The notes under the pieces were generated by a model, which was given only the letters and a program-made list of their open reading frames with translations, had not been told where the DNA came from and ran no database searches. A DNA stretch of 64,000 nucleotides, from contig NZ_WWCP01000028.1 in NCBI RefSeq assembly GCF_009857505.1, forward strand, positions 1-64,000, given 5' to 3'. This DNA is from Duganella lactea (GTDB taxonomy: Bacteria; Pseudomonadota; Gammaproteobacteria; Burkholderiales; Burkholderiaceae_D). A program made the position numbers and the translations under genes. This document shows positions 16,832 through 24,883 of this stretch, one piece after another; within the stretch, counting starts at the first letter, position 1; each line of letters begins with the position of its first letter.

Positions 16832-18724
16832 ATGCGCATTTACGCCAGCCACGCCAAGCACTTTATTGAGGACTGCGAGCGGAACCAGATCACCGAAAGG
16901 ATGCGACTGGGATTCGAATCAGCCCATGGCTATACCCCGGGACCCAGCGAGATTCAATCGTGGAGGAACTCGCTGCGGGCCTTGGCGATGGTGCTGGGCC
17001 GGGCGGGACTCGTGGATCAGGGTGTCCTGCTCGAATACAAGCTGCCACAGACGTCTAAGCGGATTGACTGCGTTCTATGCGGCTTCGCGGCCGACGGCCA
17101 GCCGGCGGCGCTTATCATCGAGCTAAAGCAATGGGAGACTTGCAAGGAAGCGGAAGGGCCCAACGAAGTGATCTCGTTTGTAAACGGGAGGGAACGTGAG
17201 TTGCTCCATCCCTCCGAGCAGGCACGTCGGTATGCGCAGTATCTCGAGGACTCCCATGAGGCGTTCTACGCCGATCCCCAGCCTTTGCTGGCGGTCCCGT
17301 GCGCCTATCTCCACAACTACCTGACTGTGCGGAGCGATCCGCTCAGGAGCGGGAAATTCACAGACCTTCTAGCCGCGTCCCCGCTGTTCACGTCCGATGA
17401 TGTGGACGACTTCGTGGATTTCATTCGACGCCACGTGGGCCATGGCGATGGCCTGGTTGTGCTGAGTCGCGTCGAGCAATCGCGATACCGTCCGAGCAAG
17501 AGGCTCATGGAGCACGTCGCAGCAGTCATAGAGAACGACCGCTCTTACCTGCTACTTGACGAGCAACAGGTAGCTTTCGACAGCGTCTTCACAGCACTCA
17601 GAAACGGCGTCCACAACCGGACCAAGCAGGTAGTCATCGTGAAGGGCGGGCCTGGGACTGGGAAATCAGTCATCGCGATGAACTTGGTGGCTGCCTTGCT
17701 GAGGAGTAGCTATTCAGCCCACTACGTCACCGGCTCCAAGGCGTTTACTGAAACGATGCGGAAGATTATCGGAACGCGTGGGGCCGACCTGTTCACCTAT
17801 TCGAACAATTATATGCAGTCACCACCGGATGCCGTAGACGTCCTCATCACCGACGAGGCGCATCGGATCCGCGAGGTAAGCAGCAACAGGTTCACTCCCG
17901 CCTCCAAGAAATCCGGTATGAGCCAGTTGGAAGAGCTCATCCGTGCGTGCCGCGTGAGCGTCTTCTTGATAGATGATGCCCAGGTGGTAAGGCCAGGTGA
18001 GATTGGTTCCGCCGAATACATACGCGCCCAGGCGCAGGAGCTTGGATGCACTATTCAGGAGTACGAACTTTCCGCCCAGTTCAGGTGCAACGGTTCGGAA
18101 CGGTTCGTCAGGTGGGTAAGCGCTAGCCTTGGATTAGGAAGTGCTTCTGTAGACGATTCGCCCGGAAGCGAATTCGATTTCCGTATTTTCCGCTCGCCCG
18201 CTGAGCTTGACCTTGCTATACGGGAAAAGGCCGCGAGTGGACACTCTGCAAGGATGATGGCAGGGTATTGCTGGCCATGGTCCGATCCCAATGATGACGG
18301 AACTCTGCCGAACGACGTGGTTGTCGCGGAATTCGCGCGCCCTTGGAACGCCAAACCCGACGCAGGCCGACTTGCGAAGGGAATTCCGAAGTCCAATTTT
18401 TGGGCCTACCAATCCGGCGGGATCGATCAGGTAGGCTGCGTATATACGGCGCAGGGCTTTGAGTTCGACTATGCGGGTGTGATCTTCGGGAACGACTTGA
18501 GGTACGACTCGGCCACAGGCGCCTGGCTTGCCGACAAGACAAAAAACTACGACGGAACGGTAAAACGTTCCGGCGCCGCCTTGGTTCGTCTTCTTCAAAA
18601 TACCTACCGGGTCCTGCTATCGAGAGGAATCAAGGGATGCTACGTGTGTTTTCTAGACGAGGAAACGGAGGCATATTTCAAATCCCGTCTCGGCGCTTTT
18701 GAGAACGGGTCTCAGGCAGTCTAG
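16832..18724 (+). CDS. DUF2075 nuclease-helicase
   Basis: A protein of 630 residues from the ATG at 16832 (GAGGGG upstream; a GTG at 16826 is possible). The N-terminal 200 residues look nuclease-like, with IDCVLCGF and AALIIELKQWE giving a PD-(D/E)XK pattern at about residues 70-95. The C-terminal superfamily 1 helicase-like DUF2075 domain has Walker A KGGPGTGKSV at about residue 270, Walker B LITDEAHRI at about 345, and YTAQGFEFDYAGVI near 535. Such proteins act on DNA or RNA using ATP. Coupling to a nucleotide pyrophosphohydrolase, inside an island of defence genes, suggests antiphage function. Confidence 0.85.
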   Translation: MRIYASHAKHFIEDCERNQITERMRLGFESAHGYTPGPSEIQSWRNSLRALAMVLGRAGLVDQGVLLEYKLPQTSKRIDCVLCGFAADGQPAALIIELKQWETCKEAEGPNEVISFVNGRERELLHPSEQARRYAQYLEDSHEAFYADPQPLLAVPCAYLHNYLTVRSDPLRSGKFTDLLAASPLFTSDDVDDFVDFIRRHVGHGDGLVVLSRVEQSRYRPSKRLMEHVAAVIENDRSYLLLDEQQVAFDSVFTALRNGVHNRTKQVVIVKGGPGTGKSVIAMNLVAALLRSSYSAHYVTGSKAFTETMRKIIGTRGADLFTYSNNYMQSPPDAVDVLITDEAHRIREVSSNRFTPASKKSGMSQLEELIRACRVSVFLIDDAQVVRPGEIGSAEYIRAQAQELGCTIQEYELSAQFRCNGSERFVRWVSASLGLGSASVDDSPGSEFDFRIFRSPAELDLAIREKAASGHSARMMAGYCWPWSDPNDDGTLPNDVVVAEFARPWNAKPDAGRLAKGIPKSNFWAYQSGGIDQVGCVYTAQGFEFDYAGVIFGNDLRYDSATGAWLADKTKNYDGTVKRSGAALVRLLQNTYRVLLSRGIKGCYVCFLDEETEAYFKSRLGAFENGSQAV

Positions 18725-18727
18725 CCT

Positions 18728-19567
18728 TTACGCAATCATTGGTAGATCCTCAGGCTTGGCACAGAAATACGCACCTGCAGGGAGCTGTAATAGTTTTGCA
18801 CGAGCAGCTCTCGCATAAGGTGCGTCGCTGCGAGTCGCACGCCTTATTTGCTCCTGGATACGGTTGATCGCTGGGCGGTCCTGATCTTCAGCTAGCAACT
18901 CCATAAGATTCTGATAGTGATCCTCTACCTCCCGCATGACCCGCTTACGCGCAGTAATCAAATTACCAAGGTTCAGGCCGTAGAGCTCGATTGACTTGCT
19001 GGCGCGTAACCGCTTTACGTCTCCTATGCAAACCATGCTCGGCATGGCACGTCCGTCATCGGGATTGATATCGATCAGGTCAACATCGCCCAACTTGGTT
19101 GGGTCAAGCAGAACAGGGAGTTCATCTACCTCGCAGCGGTCGTCCCAGCGCGCTTTTGGGACTGCGGTCAATAGAGGGAACCAGCTTCCTTTCCCAACTG
19201 TCTCGTCAGTAGCCTCGTCCTTATTGATGCTGTTCGAACGTCCCGCAGCCAAACAGAAATTCTCGATAGAGAACGCAAGCCAAGGGTAACCGTCATCCGA
19301 GTCGGCTTCAGTTCGCTTGGCCTCTCCCTTTGGCCTAAAGTGATCTACAGCGAAGAATGACTGAGGATCATTGCTTTCTGAGTACCAGCACTTACCATAC
19401 GACATTTTGGACAAGTACCGCGTAAAAGCCCGCCATACGTGCGCCTTCTTGGCAATGAAATCCTTGCGCTCCACTGAGGGGAGCGCCTCCAGTTGTGCCT
19501 GAGCCCGCTCGGCAACCTTCAACACCTTCTCTGGAATCAGGGTAGGGTCTCGCTTCACATAAATCAC
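18728..19567 (-). CDS. HNH-type nuclease, PtuB-like partner
   Basis: A protein of 279 residues. KCWYSES at about residue 59-65 and VDHFRPKGEAKR at about 73-84 match the HNH endonuclease family that includes Septu PtuB, followed by YPWLAFSIENF and the later LLDPTKLGDVDLIDI. The second cysteine of the usual CxxC is a serine and the usual C..CN is AAGRSN, so the zinc site of classical PtuB is absent. This belongs to a KCWYSE-type subfamily. Its ATG overlaps the ATPase stop (ATGA). It probably cuts nucleic acid when activated by the ATPase. Confidence 0.75.
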   Translation of the reverse strand: MIYVKRDPTLIPEKVLKVAERAQAQLEALPSVERKDFIAKKAHVWRAFTRYLSKMSYGKCWYSESNDPQSFFAVDHFRPKGEAKRTEADSDDGYPWLAFSIENFCLAAGRSNSINKDEATDETVGKGSWFPLLTAVPKARWDDRCEVDELPVLLDPTKLGDVDLIDINPDDGRAMPSMVCIGDVKRLRASKSIELYGLNLGNLITARKRVMREVEDHYQNLMELLAEDQDRPAINRIQEQIRRATRSDAPYARAARAKLLQLPAGAYFCAKPEDLPMIA

Positions 19568-21156
19568 GCATTACCCTCCTTGGTCATCAAGTGCTGAATC
19601 AACGACTTCATAGCGAGATGTCGACCTCGGATCTGCTCTGGCGTGAGCGGTGGCCGATCTGCATATCGCACGTCATGCCACGCACGCAAGAAGTCCTGAT
19701 ACAACGGCTCGCGATCTTCATACAAGAAGCCAAGTCGCGCTAGCTTGTCGTTGATGGAGATGAGCTGTCTCTCTTGGGCTGCTGACTTGTCAATCAATTG
19801 CGCAAGAGCATTGCGTTCGTCGACCATGTGCTGAGTTTCGACGTCGAGGCTTGTAGGTAGACCAAATATTTCTGTTAGAGTCGCCGTGAAGCCCATGCCC
19901 TTCGGATCTGCGTAAGGGGCTGACGCCGTCACCATCCCTTCTGCACCTTGCGTGATTATCCGTACTTCGGCACGAGTTAAAGCAGAGATCGTCAATGGAT
20001 TGTGTGAAGTGAGGATGATGTGGCACTTGTCCTTATCCGCCGCAATCCCGGTCCAGTCCTCAATCAGTTTCAGGTAGCTGTGCTGCCAATGCGGGTTGAG
20101 ATGGGTGTCGGGTTCATCCAGTAGGAAGAGCGCGCGCTTGCCACGTGAGACGCGAATCAGACCAAGCACCATCAAAAGCTGTCGCTCACCGTCTGACAGG
20201 TCAGCAAAGCCCACATCACCGCTTGCATCGTTACTCCGGGTTACCCAAAGAAGGACTTCCCGAATCAGATCGGAGATGTCCATAGCCTCCAAGGCATAGA
20301 ACATCTCGCGCTCATTGGCAAAGCCTTGCGCAAACTTCTGCAACGTTGCAAGCGAGTGTAAGAAGGCTGCATACTGAGGCTCTGATTGTTTCTTGTCGCG
20401 GTAGTCATCGATTGCATTGCCCTCTAAGGCCAGAGGATGGAACGCTAATTCATTTAGACTCATGGCTGTACGCCCCGCTGGTCCACCGGCCCCCCACAGA
20501 TCCTCAGCGAGGGCCTTCTTACCTTTCGCGAACCATGGCTCACGAAACAGGTTCAAGATCGAGTGGAAGCCAGTGATTCCCAGCTTGCTTGACAGCTCCT
20601 GAGTCACCTTGGCGTCAGGGAACGAAAACAGCGCCGTCAATGCTAAAACACCATGAATTGGGCGGCAGTAGAATAAGCGTCGGGCCGCTTGCGCTTCTGA
20701 AACCTTTTCAGCGTTGTCTTCCAGCTTGATGGCGTCATAATATCGACGCTGATGGCTGTCAAACAGCGATTCCAAACGACGACTGCCGCCCGAGTAATAC
20801 CCGAAAACCAGGTCCGGAAACCATTCCGTCTTGCGCTTTTCAAACTCCGTGCGTTTGATCTCGCGGTCATCGACGCGGATAGCCGGCTCGCCGGGTACAT
20901 TGCTCAACGTAATATGGACGTGCTCAAACAAATCGAGGTTATTTGGCTGAATGCGGTAATCTACCCGGTAGTGAAAACGCGGCTCATTGCGGCGCAAATC
21001 CACCCATCGGAACACTTGCGTGATTGCCTCAATCAGGTTGGATTTTCCGGCACCGTTCTGGCCGATGAGTACCGTCGTGAGGTGGCTTTCATCAAAGTTC
21101 ACCTCCAGTTGCTTCAAGTTTTTGAAGCCGTCGATGTATACCTTATCCAGCCGCAT
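19564..21156 (-). CDS. PtuA/RloA-like AAA ATPase
   Basis: A protein of 530 residues. The ABC-type (SMC-like) ATPase begins MRLDKVYIDGFKNLKQLEV, with Walker A GQNGAGKSN at about residue 32-40. An ABC signature-like LSDGERQLLMVLG and Walker B LFLLDEPDTHLNPHWQ lie around 335-370, followed by the H-loop ILTSHNPLT. This is the architecture of Septu PtuA and of the RloA proteins seen in type I restriction loci. The ATG at 21156 is chosen because upstream residues belong to hsdS; the genes overlap by 14 bp. With the HNH gene it forms a sensor/effector pair in which the ATPase probably controls the nuclease. Confidence 0.82.
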   Translation of the reverse strand: MRLDKVYIDGFKNLKQLEVNFDESHLTTVLIGQNGAGKSNLIEAITQVFRWVDLRRNEPRFHYRVDYRIQPNNLDLFEHVHITLSNVPGEPAIRVDDREIKRTEFEKRKTEWFPDLVFGYYSGGSRRLESLFDSHQRRYYDAIKLEDNAEKVSEAQAARRLFYCRPIHGVLALTALFSFPDAKVTQELSSKLGITGFHSILNLFREPWFAKGKKALAEDLWGAGGPAGRTAMSLNELAFHPLALEGNAIDDYRDKKQSEPQYAAFLHSLATLQKFAQGFANEREMFYALEAMDISDLIREVLLWVTRSNDASGDVGFADLSDGERQLLMVLGLIRVSRGKRALFLLDEPDTHLNPHWQHSYLKLIEDWTGIAADKDKCHIILTSHNPLTISALTRAEVRIITQGAEGMVTASAPYADPKGMGFTATLTEIFGLPTSLDVETQHMVDERNALAQLIDKSAAQERQLISINDKLARLGFLYEDREPLYQDFLRAWHDVRYADRPPLTPEQIRGRHLAMKSLIQHLMTKEGNA

Positions 21157-22816
21157 GGCTTGGCTCCAGGGAAGTTTGGTTGTCTTTGACGTAGCCTTGG
21201 GCCACCTCCCAAACCAGTTGCTTATAAAAATCGGCCACAGGTAACTCGGCCACTTTAAATAAGGCCTCTGCCGTAGCGGATGCACCCATGCGGCGAAGGT
21301 GGCCTGCGAGGTAAGGCTTGTCTTTTACGTCGTCATCTTGTCGGCTTTTGGTCATGGCGGCGGCTTCTTTCGGTTCTCTTGTGGCTCGGGGTTGCCTTGT
21401 CGTTCGCTTTTTCGGCTGATGGGTGGGCGAGGAACGCTGAGCAGCGACGCGGGCCAGCAAGACACTGGCTGGCTCGTCACTTGGGTCTTGCTCCACCAGC
21501 TCACCACGGAAGGCTTTAACCAGTAGTTGGGGGGCTAGACGCTTAGCATGAGCGCGCATGGCTGTGTAGCGCGCCTCAATGCGGTCAGCGATGGCAAAAA
21601 GTATCTCGACTTGCCGAATGATTTCTTGCTGCTCATTCTGAGGAGGCAGCGGAATCGGGAACTCAGTGACGGCTCCCATGGAAATACGCTGATGCCCAGC
21701 TGTCGATTTAGCCTCTACGGTCAAATGCTCTCTTAGCAAGGGGCTGGAGAAGCATAGCTCAAAATACGAGCCTTGCTCAGGGCTGGTGAGTTTGGCCCGA
21801 AACAGCCGATCAGGGTAGTAAATCTGCCGATTACCTAGACCTCGTACAACAGCGCAGTTGGCTACGTAGTCCAGACTTCCACTCAAACGTGTGAAGAGAA
21901 CATCCCCGTCTCTGAGCAAATCGTCCGCACGCACTTTGTCCAAATTTGGCAGATAACGAACATCGTTAAAATCAATTTCAAGCGGGCGCACGCTGCTTGA
22001 GCGTAAAACAGGATATGCGCTCAGGCCTCCACTAGGCACGGCGGATGTCCCGCTCCTCATGTGTAACATGAACTCAGAAAACCGTGCCCAACGCCAACCT
22101 TCGGGTAATTCATGAAGTCCTTTGAGTCTTGCCCATTCTGGAGTCGCCAATTTTTTACTCCCACCTGCGATGCTTGATTCTCTCCAGCTTTGTGTGAGCC
22201 CCCCTGTTGTCGCTGAGTCAAACACCGCCTGCCGAAATCGCTTGAGGATGCCCGGGATGGCATCAAGGCGGTCGTTGCAGGCGTGGACACGGGTGAGCAG
22301 GGTATCTAGTTGGTCGGCAATGCGGATTTGTTCCGCGCGCGGCGCCAATATGAATGGTGCGGCACGCCCAGCCTCTGTGCCTAGGCGCGGCATGTTCATG
22401 CCATGACTCTCGGCGTCGACATAGTTTAAGAATGCAGGATGCTTCAGCCAATGGAACAAATAACGGGTATCTAGATGCTCATCGCACTTAATGGGAATGA
22501 TCTCGGTTGTGCAAAAACCTGGGCGGTCTGCAATGATCACTTTGTTGAGATAGGGGCGCAGCTTTCCATAAAGGACATCACCTGCCTCAAAGCGATTTTT
22601 GGTGCTTTTGGACTGACGCTCGGCAAAGGTCCAACGTCCCAAAAGTCGTGAACTGTCCTTCTCAAGGTCTTCCAATTCCAGCACCCAATTGTCAGGCTTC
22701 ATATCTGAAGGCTCGGCCTTGATCGTCTCCCCATACTTGACGACGGTGCCAAGTGTCGTGATGCTCCAAGTTGACGGCAGCTGCTGAGGCGTGAGTCTTG
22801 TATCACTCATTTCCAC
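21143..22816 (-). CDS. hsdS: Type I restriction-modification specificity subunit
   Basis: A protein of 557 residues with two target-recognition domains. The first half has GDVLYGKLRPYLNK and LAPRAEQIRIADQLDTLL, and the second has GDVLFTRLSGSLDY and PLPPQNEQQEIIRQVEILF, giving the usual two-fold repeat with conserved coiled-coil helices. A C-terminal extension of about 110 residues is basic at first and then has AEALFKVAELPVADFYKQL, a tail seen on some HsdS proteins. HsdS directs the HsdM methylase to a bipartite DNA site. It lies 132 bp behind hsdM and overlaps the ATPase gene. No hsdR is in the window. Confidence 0.9.
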   Translation of the reverse strand: MEMSDTRLTPQQLPSTWSITTLGTVVKYGETIKAEPSDMKPDNWVLELEDLEKDSSRLLGRWTFAERQSKSTKNRFEAGDVLYGKLRPYLNKVIIADRPGFCTTEIIPIKCDEHLDTRYLFHWLKHPAFLNYVDAESHGMNMPRLGTEAGRAAPFILAPRAEQIRIADQLDTLLTRVHACNDRLDAIPGILKRFRQAVFDSATTGGLTQSWRESSIAGGSKKLATPEWARLKGLHELPEGWRWARFSEFMLHMRSGTSAVPSGGLSAYPVLRSSSVRPLEIDFNDVRYLPNLDKVRADDLLRDGDVLFTRLSGSLDYVANCAVVRGLGNRQIYYPDRLFRAKLTSPEQGSYFELCFSSPLLREHLTVEAKSTAGHQRISMGAVTEFPIPLPPQNEQQEIIRQVEILFAIADRIEARYTAMRAHAKRLAPQLLVKAFRGELVEQDPSDEPASVLLARVAAQRSSPTHQPKKRTTRQPRATREPKEAAAMTKSRQDDDVKDKPYLAGHLRRMGASATAEALFKVAELPVADFYKQLVWEVAQGYVKDNQTSLEPSHAAG

Positions 22817-22948
22817 TCCCCACTAAAACCGCACACCGCGCCAGCGAAACGTTGGCGGCTGCTTGCAATGAGGAGGCACAGTTTAGTGTGCAGGGCGCTG
22901 GGCCTGTGGCGTGTTCGGCCGATGCCGCAGGCAAACGAGGCAGTTGGC

Positions 22949-24409
22949 TCATGCGGAGGGGCCTTCTCGCGTATCAGGGGCCTCTCCAGCCGCCGTGTTG
23001 TATAGCAGCAGGTCATCCAGTTCTGCGTCGGGGTCTTCGCCAAGGGCTTCGACCAAGGCCCGCAGGTCGGCAAGTGCGGCATTCATTTCGCGCATGGCCA
23101 AGCAGGCCAGCATGGCCGGTTCTTCGCGTTGCTGTTGGGCCGTGTCAATGTTGTCGTCTTTTAGCCAAGCTAGGTCTAGGTTGTCACCACGCACGGCAAT
23201 CTCCTGGCGGGTGAACTTGCGCCAGCGCCCGGCTTCGCCCGTGTCTACGCGCTGGGACATGGCCGTGATGCCACCTTTTGGGTCTGCGCCGAATACGTCT
23301 TCAAACTTATCACGCGGCACCTCTTTAGGGGCATCGACCGGGGTGCGGAAGTAGTCGCGCGTGAAGGGGGTGCGCTTACCGAACTGAGGCATGTTGGCGC
23401 GCATGTCATACACCCACACGTCTTTGGTGTTCCCTTTGTCTGTTTTCTCTCCTTTGGTGAAAAAGAGCACATTGGTCTTGACACCCTGGGCATAGAAGAT
23501 GCCAGTGGGCAGTCTTAGAATTGTGTGCAGATTGCACTTGTCCATTAGATCACGGCGAATACTGGTACCTACATTGCTTTCAAACAGTACATTGTCAGGC
23601 AGCACTACTGCGGCCCGCCCGCCCGGGGCCAAATTACGGTAGATGTGTTGCAAGAAGGCAAACTGCTTGTTGCTGGTTTCAAAAGTCAAGTCTTTGCGGC
23701 TGGGTAGACCGCCACCTTTCTTGGTGCCAAACGGTGGATTAGAAAGAATCAGCGTGGCCGGGGGAAGGTTTTGGTGGTCATCACTGAGGGTGTCGCCATA
23801 AATCACGCCGCCTTCGATGCCATGCAGCAGCATGTTCATCAGCGCCAGGCGATGAGTATCCTGTACCAGCTCCATGCAGAAGAAGGTGTTATTTCGATAA
23901 CGGCGCTGGGCCTCCTCACTCAAGCTGTCGAAATCGTTGTTCTGGCGTAAATAGTTGTTAGCCGCGATCGGGAAGCCGCAGGTGCCAGCGGCTGGGTCCT
24001 GGATCACGTCGCCGAACTGGGGCTTCATTAGTGCCACGATGCTGTCGATCAAATGGCGAGGCGTGAAGTATTGGCCGGCGCCACTTTTCTTTTCGGTGGC
24101 GTTGCGCTCCAGCAGGTCTTCATAAAGGTCGCCGAGATCATCGCGCTGCACGCTGTACCAATCGAGAGCGTCGATGTCTGTGACTAACTTGCTCAGGGTA
24201 GCCGGTTTGGTAATGAACGTGTTGGCGTTGGCGTAGATTTGCTGGACTGCGCCACGGCCGTGCAAGCCGTAGCTCAACAGCATTTCTTTGTAGATATCGA
24301 GCCGCTCAGGGGCAGAGGCTTGTAGCAAATCATCCCAGCGTGTAGCAGAACCCATAACTTGAGATTTCTGGGCCTTACAAATCAAGACCTTACTTAAAGT
24401 GAGAACCAT
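22949..24409 (-). CDS. hsdM: Type I N6-adenine methylase subunit, N terminus missing
   Basis: A protein of 486 residues. GAGQYFTPRHLID at about residue 94-106, the SAM motif DPAAGTCGFPIA and the catalytic NPPFGTKKGG are intact. Conservation with the family starts only at about residue 20 (TRWDDLLQ...). The first 50 or so residues of the HsdM N-terminal helical bundle, normally ahead of this, are absent; the frame meets a stop 14 codons upstream of the Met. Thus the 5' end has been lost or replaced. Methylase activity may be impaired, because this region contacts HsdS and gates activity. Confidence 0.85.
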   Translation of the reverse strand: MVLTLSKVLICKAQKSQVMGSATRWDDLLQASAPERLDIYKEMLLSYGLHGRGAVQQIYANANTFITKPATLSKLVTDIDALDWYSVQRDDLGDLYEDLLERNATEKKSGAGQYFTPRHLIDSIVALMKPQFGDVIQDPAAGTCGFPIAANNYLRQNNDFDSLSEEAQRRYRNNTFFCMELVQDTHRLALMNMLLHGIEGGVIYGDTLSDDHQNLPPATLILSNPPFGTKKGGGLPSRKDLTFETSNKQFAFLQHIYRNLAPGGRAAVVLPDNVLFESNVGTSIRRDLMDKCNLHTILRLPTGIFYAQGVKTNVLFFTKGEKTDKGNTKDVWVYDMRANMPQFGKRTPFTRDYFRTPVDAPKEVPRDKFEDVFGADPKGGITAMSQRVDTGEAGRWRKFTRQEIAVRGDNLDLAWLKDDNIDTAQQQREEPAMLACLAMREMNAALADLRALVEALGEDPDAELDDLLLYNTAAGEAPDTREGPSA

Positions 24410-24883
24410 CTTGTGGGATTTCGGGAGGCATCTGGTGAGATATCCCTTTTACACACGCCGATACTCAGCCGCCAGATACCTTCCTGACTAAGTTCTCCCA
24501 TCAGCATTGTCCAGCATTTGGATCAGCGACAAGCAGACGTTCGCGCCCAGTGTGACAATGCGTGAGTTTTCCATGTGGAAAATTTGCTATTGTTGACTTC
24601 AACCGGCAGAAGCGGACTCTGCGTTCAGCATGTCGGAGCTGACCAAATCACTTGCGACCGCCAGTCTAACGCCATTGTTGAACCGGACAGGTGTAATGAA
24701 AGCACCAGATGTGATCCCCGGCCGCATGGGATATCTCCGCCAGCCGCGTGACGGAGACCTCGAGGTTGACGACTGATCGTCGTCTGAATACTTCGAGGCG
24801 GCGGGAGCACCTTTGCCTATCAGTACGATGCCATTCGCCGCGGTACGCTGAGTCCCGTGAATATAACCTAAAGGGAGTAGATA
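24410..24883. other. 474-bp divergent gap between hsdM and the OLD nuclease gene
   Basis: A divergent gap that should contain promoters for both directions. It holds a perfect inverted repeat TTTTCCA-TG-TGGAAAA at 24567-24582 and, close behind, a -35-like TTGACT at 24593. A 48-codon open frame at 24630-24776 has no convincing ribosome site. No remnant of the missing hsdM 5' part or of hsdR was found here by eye. Confidence 0.5.
24567..24582. promoter_or_regulatory. Palindrome TTTTCCA-TG-TGGAAAA, candidate operator
   Basis: Perfect 7-bp arms around TG, about 300 bp upstream of the OLD-family gene and 160 bp upstream of the truncated hsdM. It lies just before a TTGACT hexamer. Regulatory role inferred from symmetry and position. 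Confidence 0.4.

Noticed and set aside
24630..24776. 48-codon frame upstream of the OLD-family gene
   Set aside because: No ribosome site, no recognisable sequence, and it lies in the promoter region.
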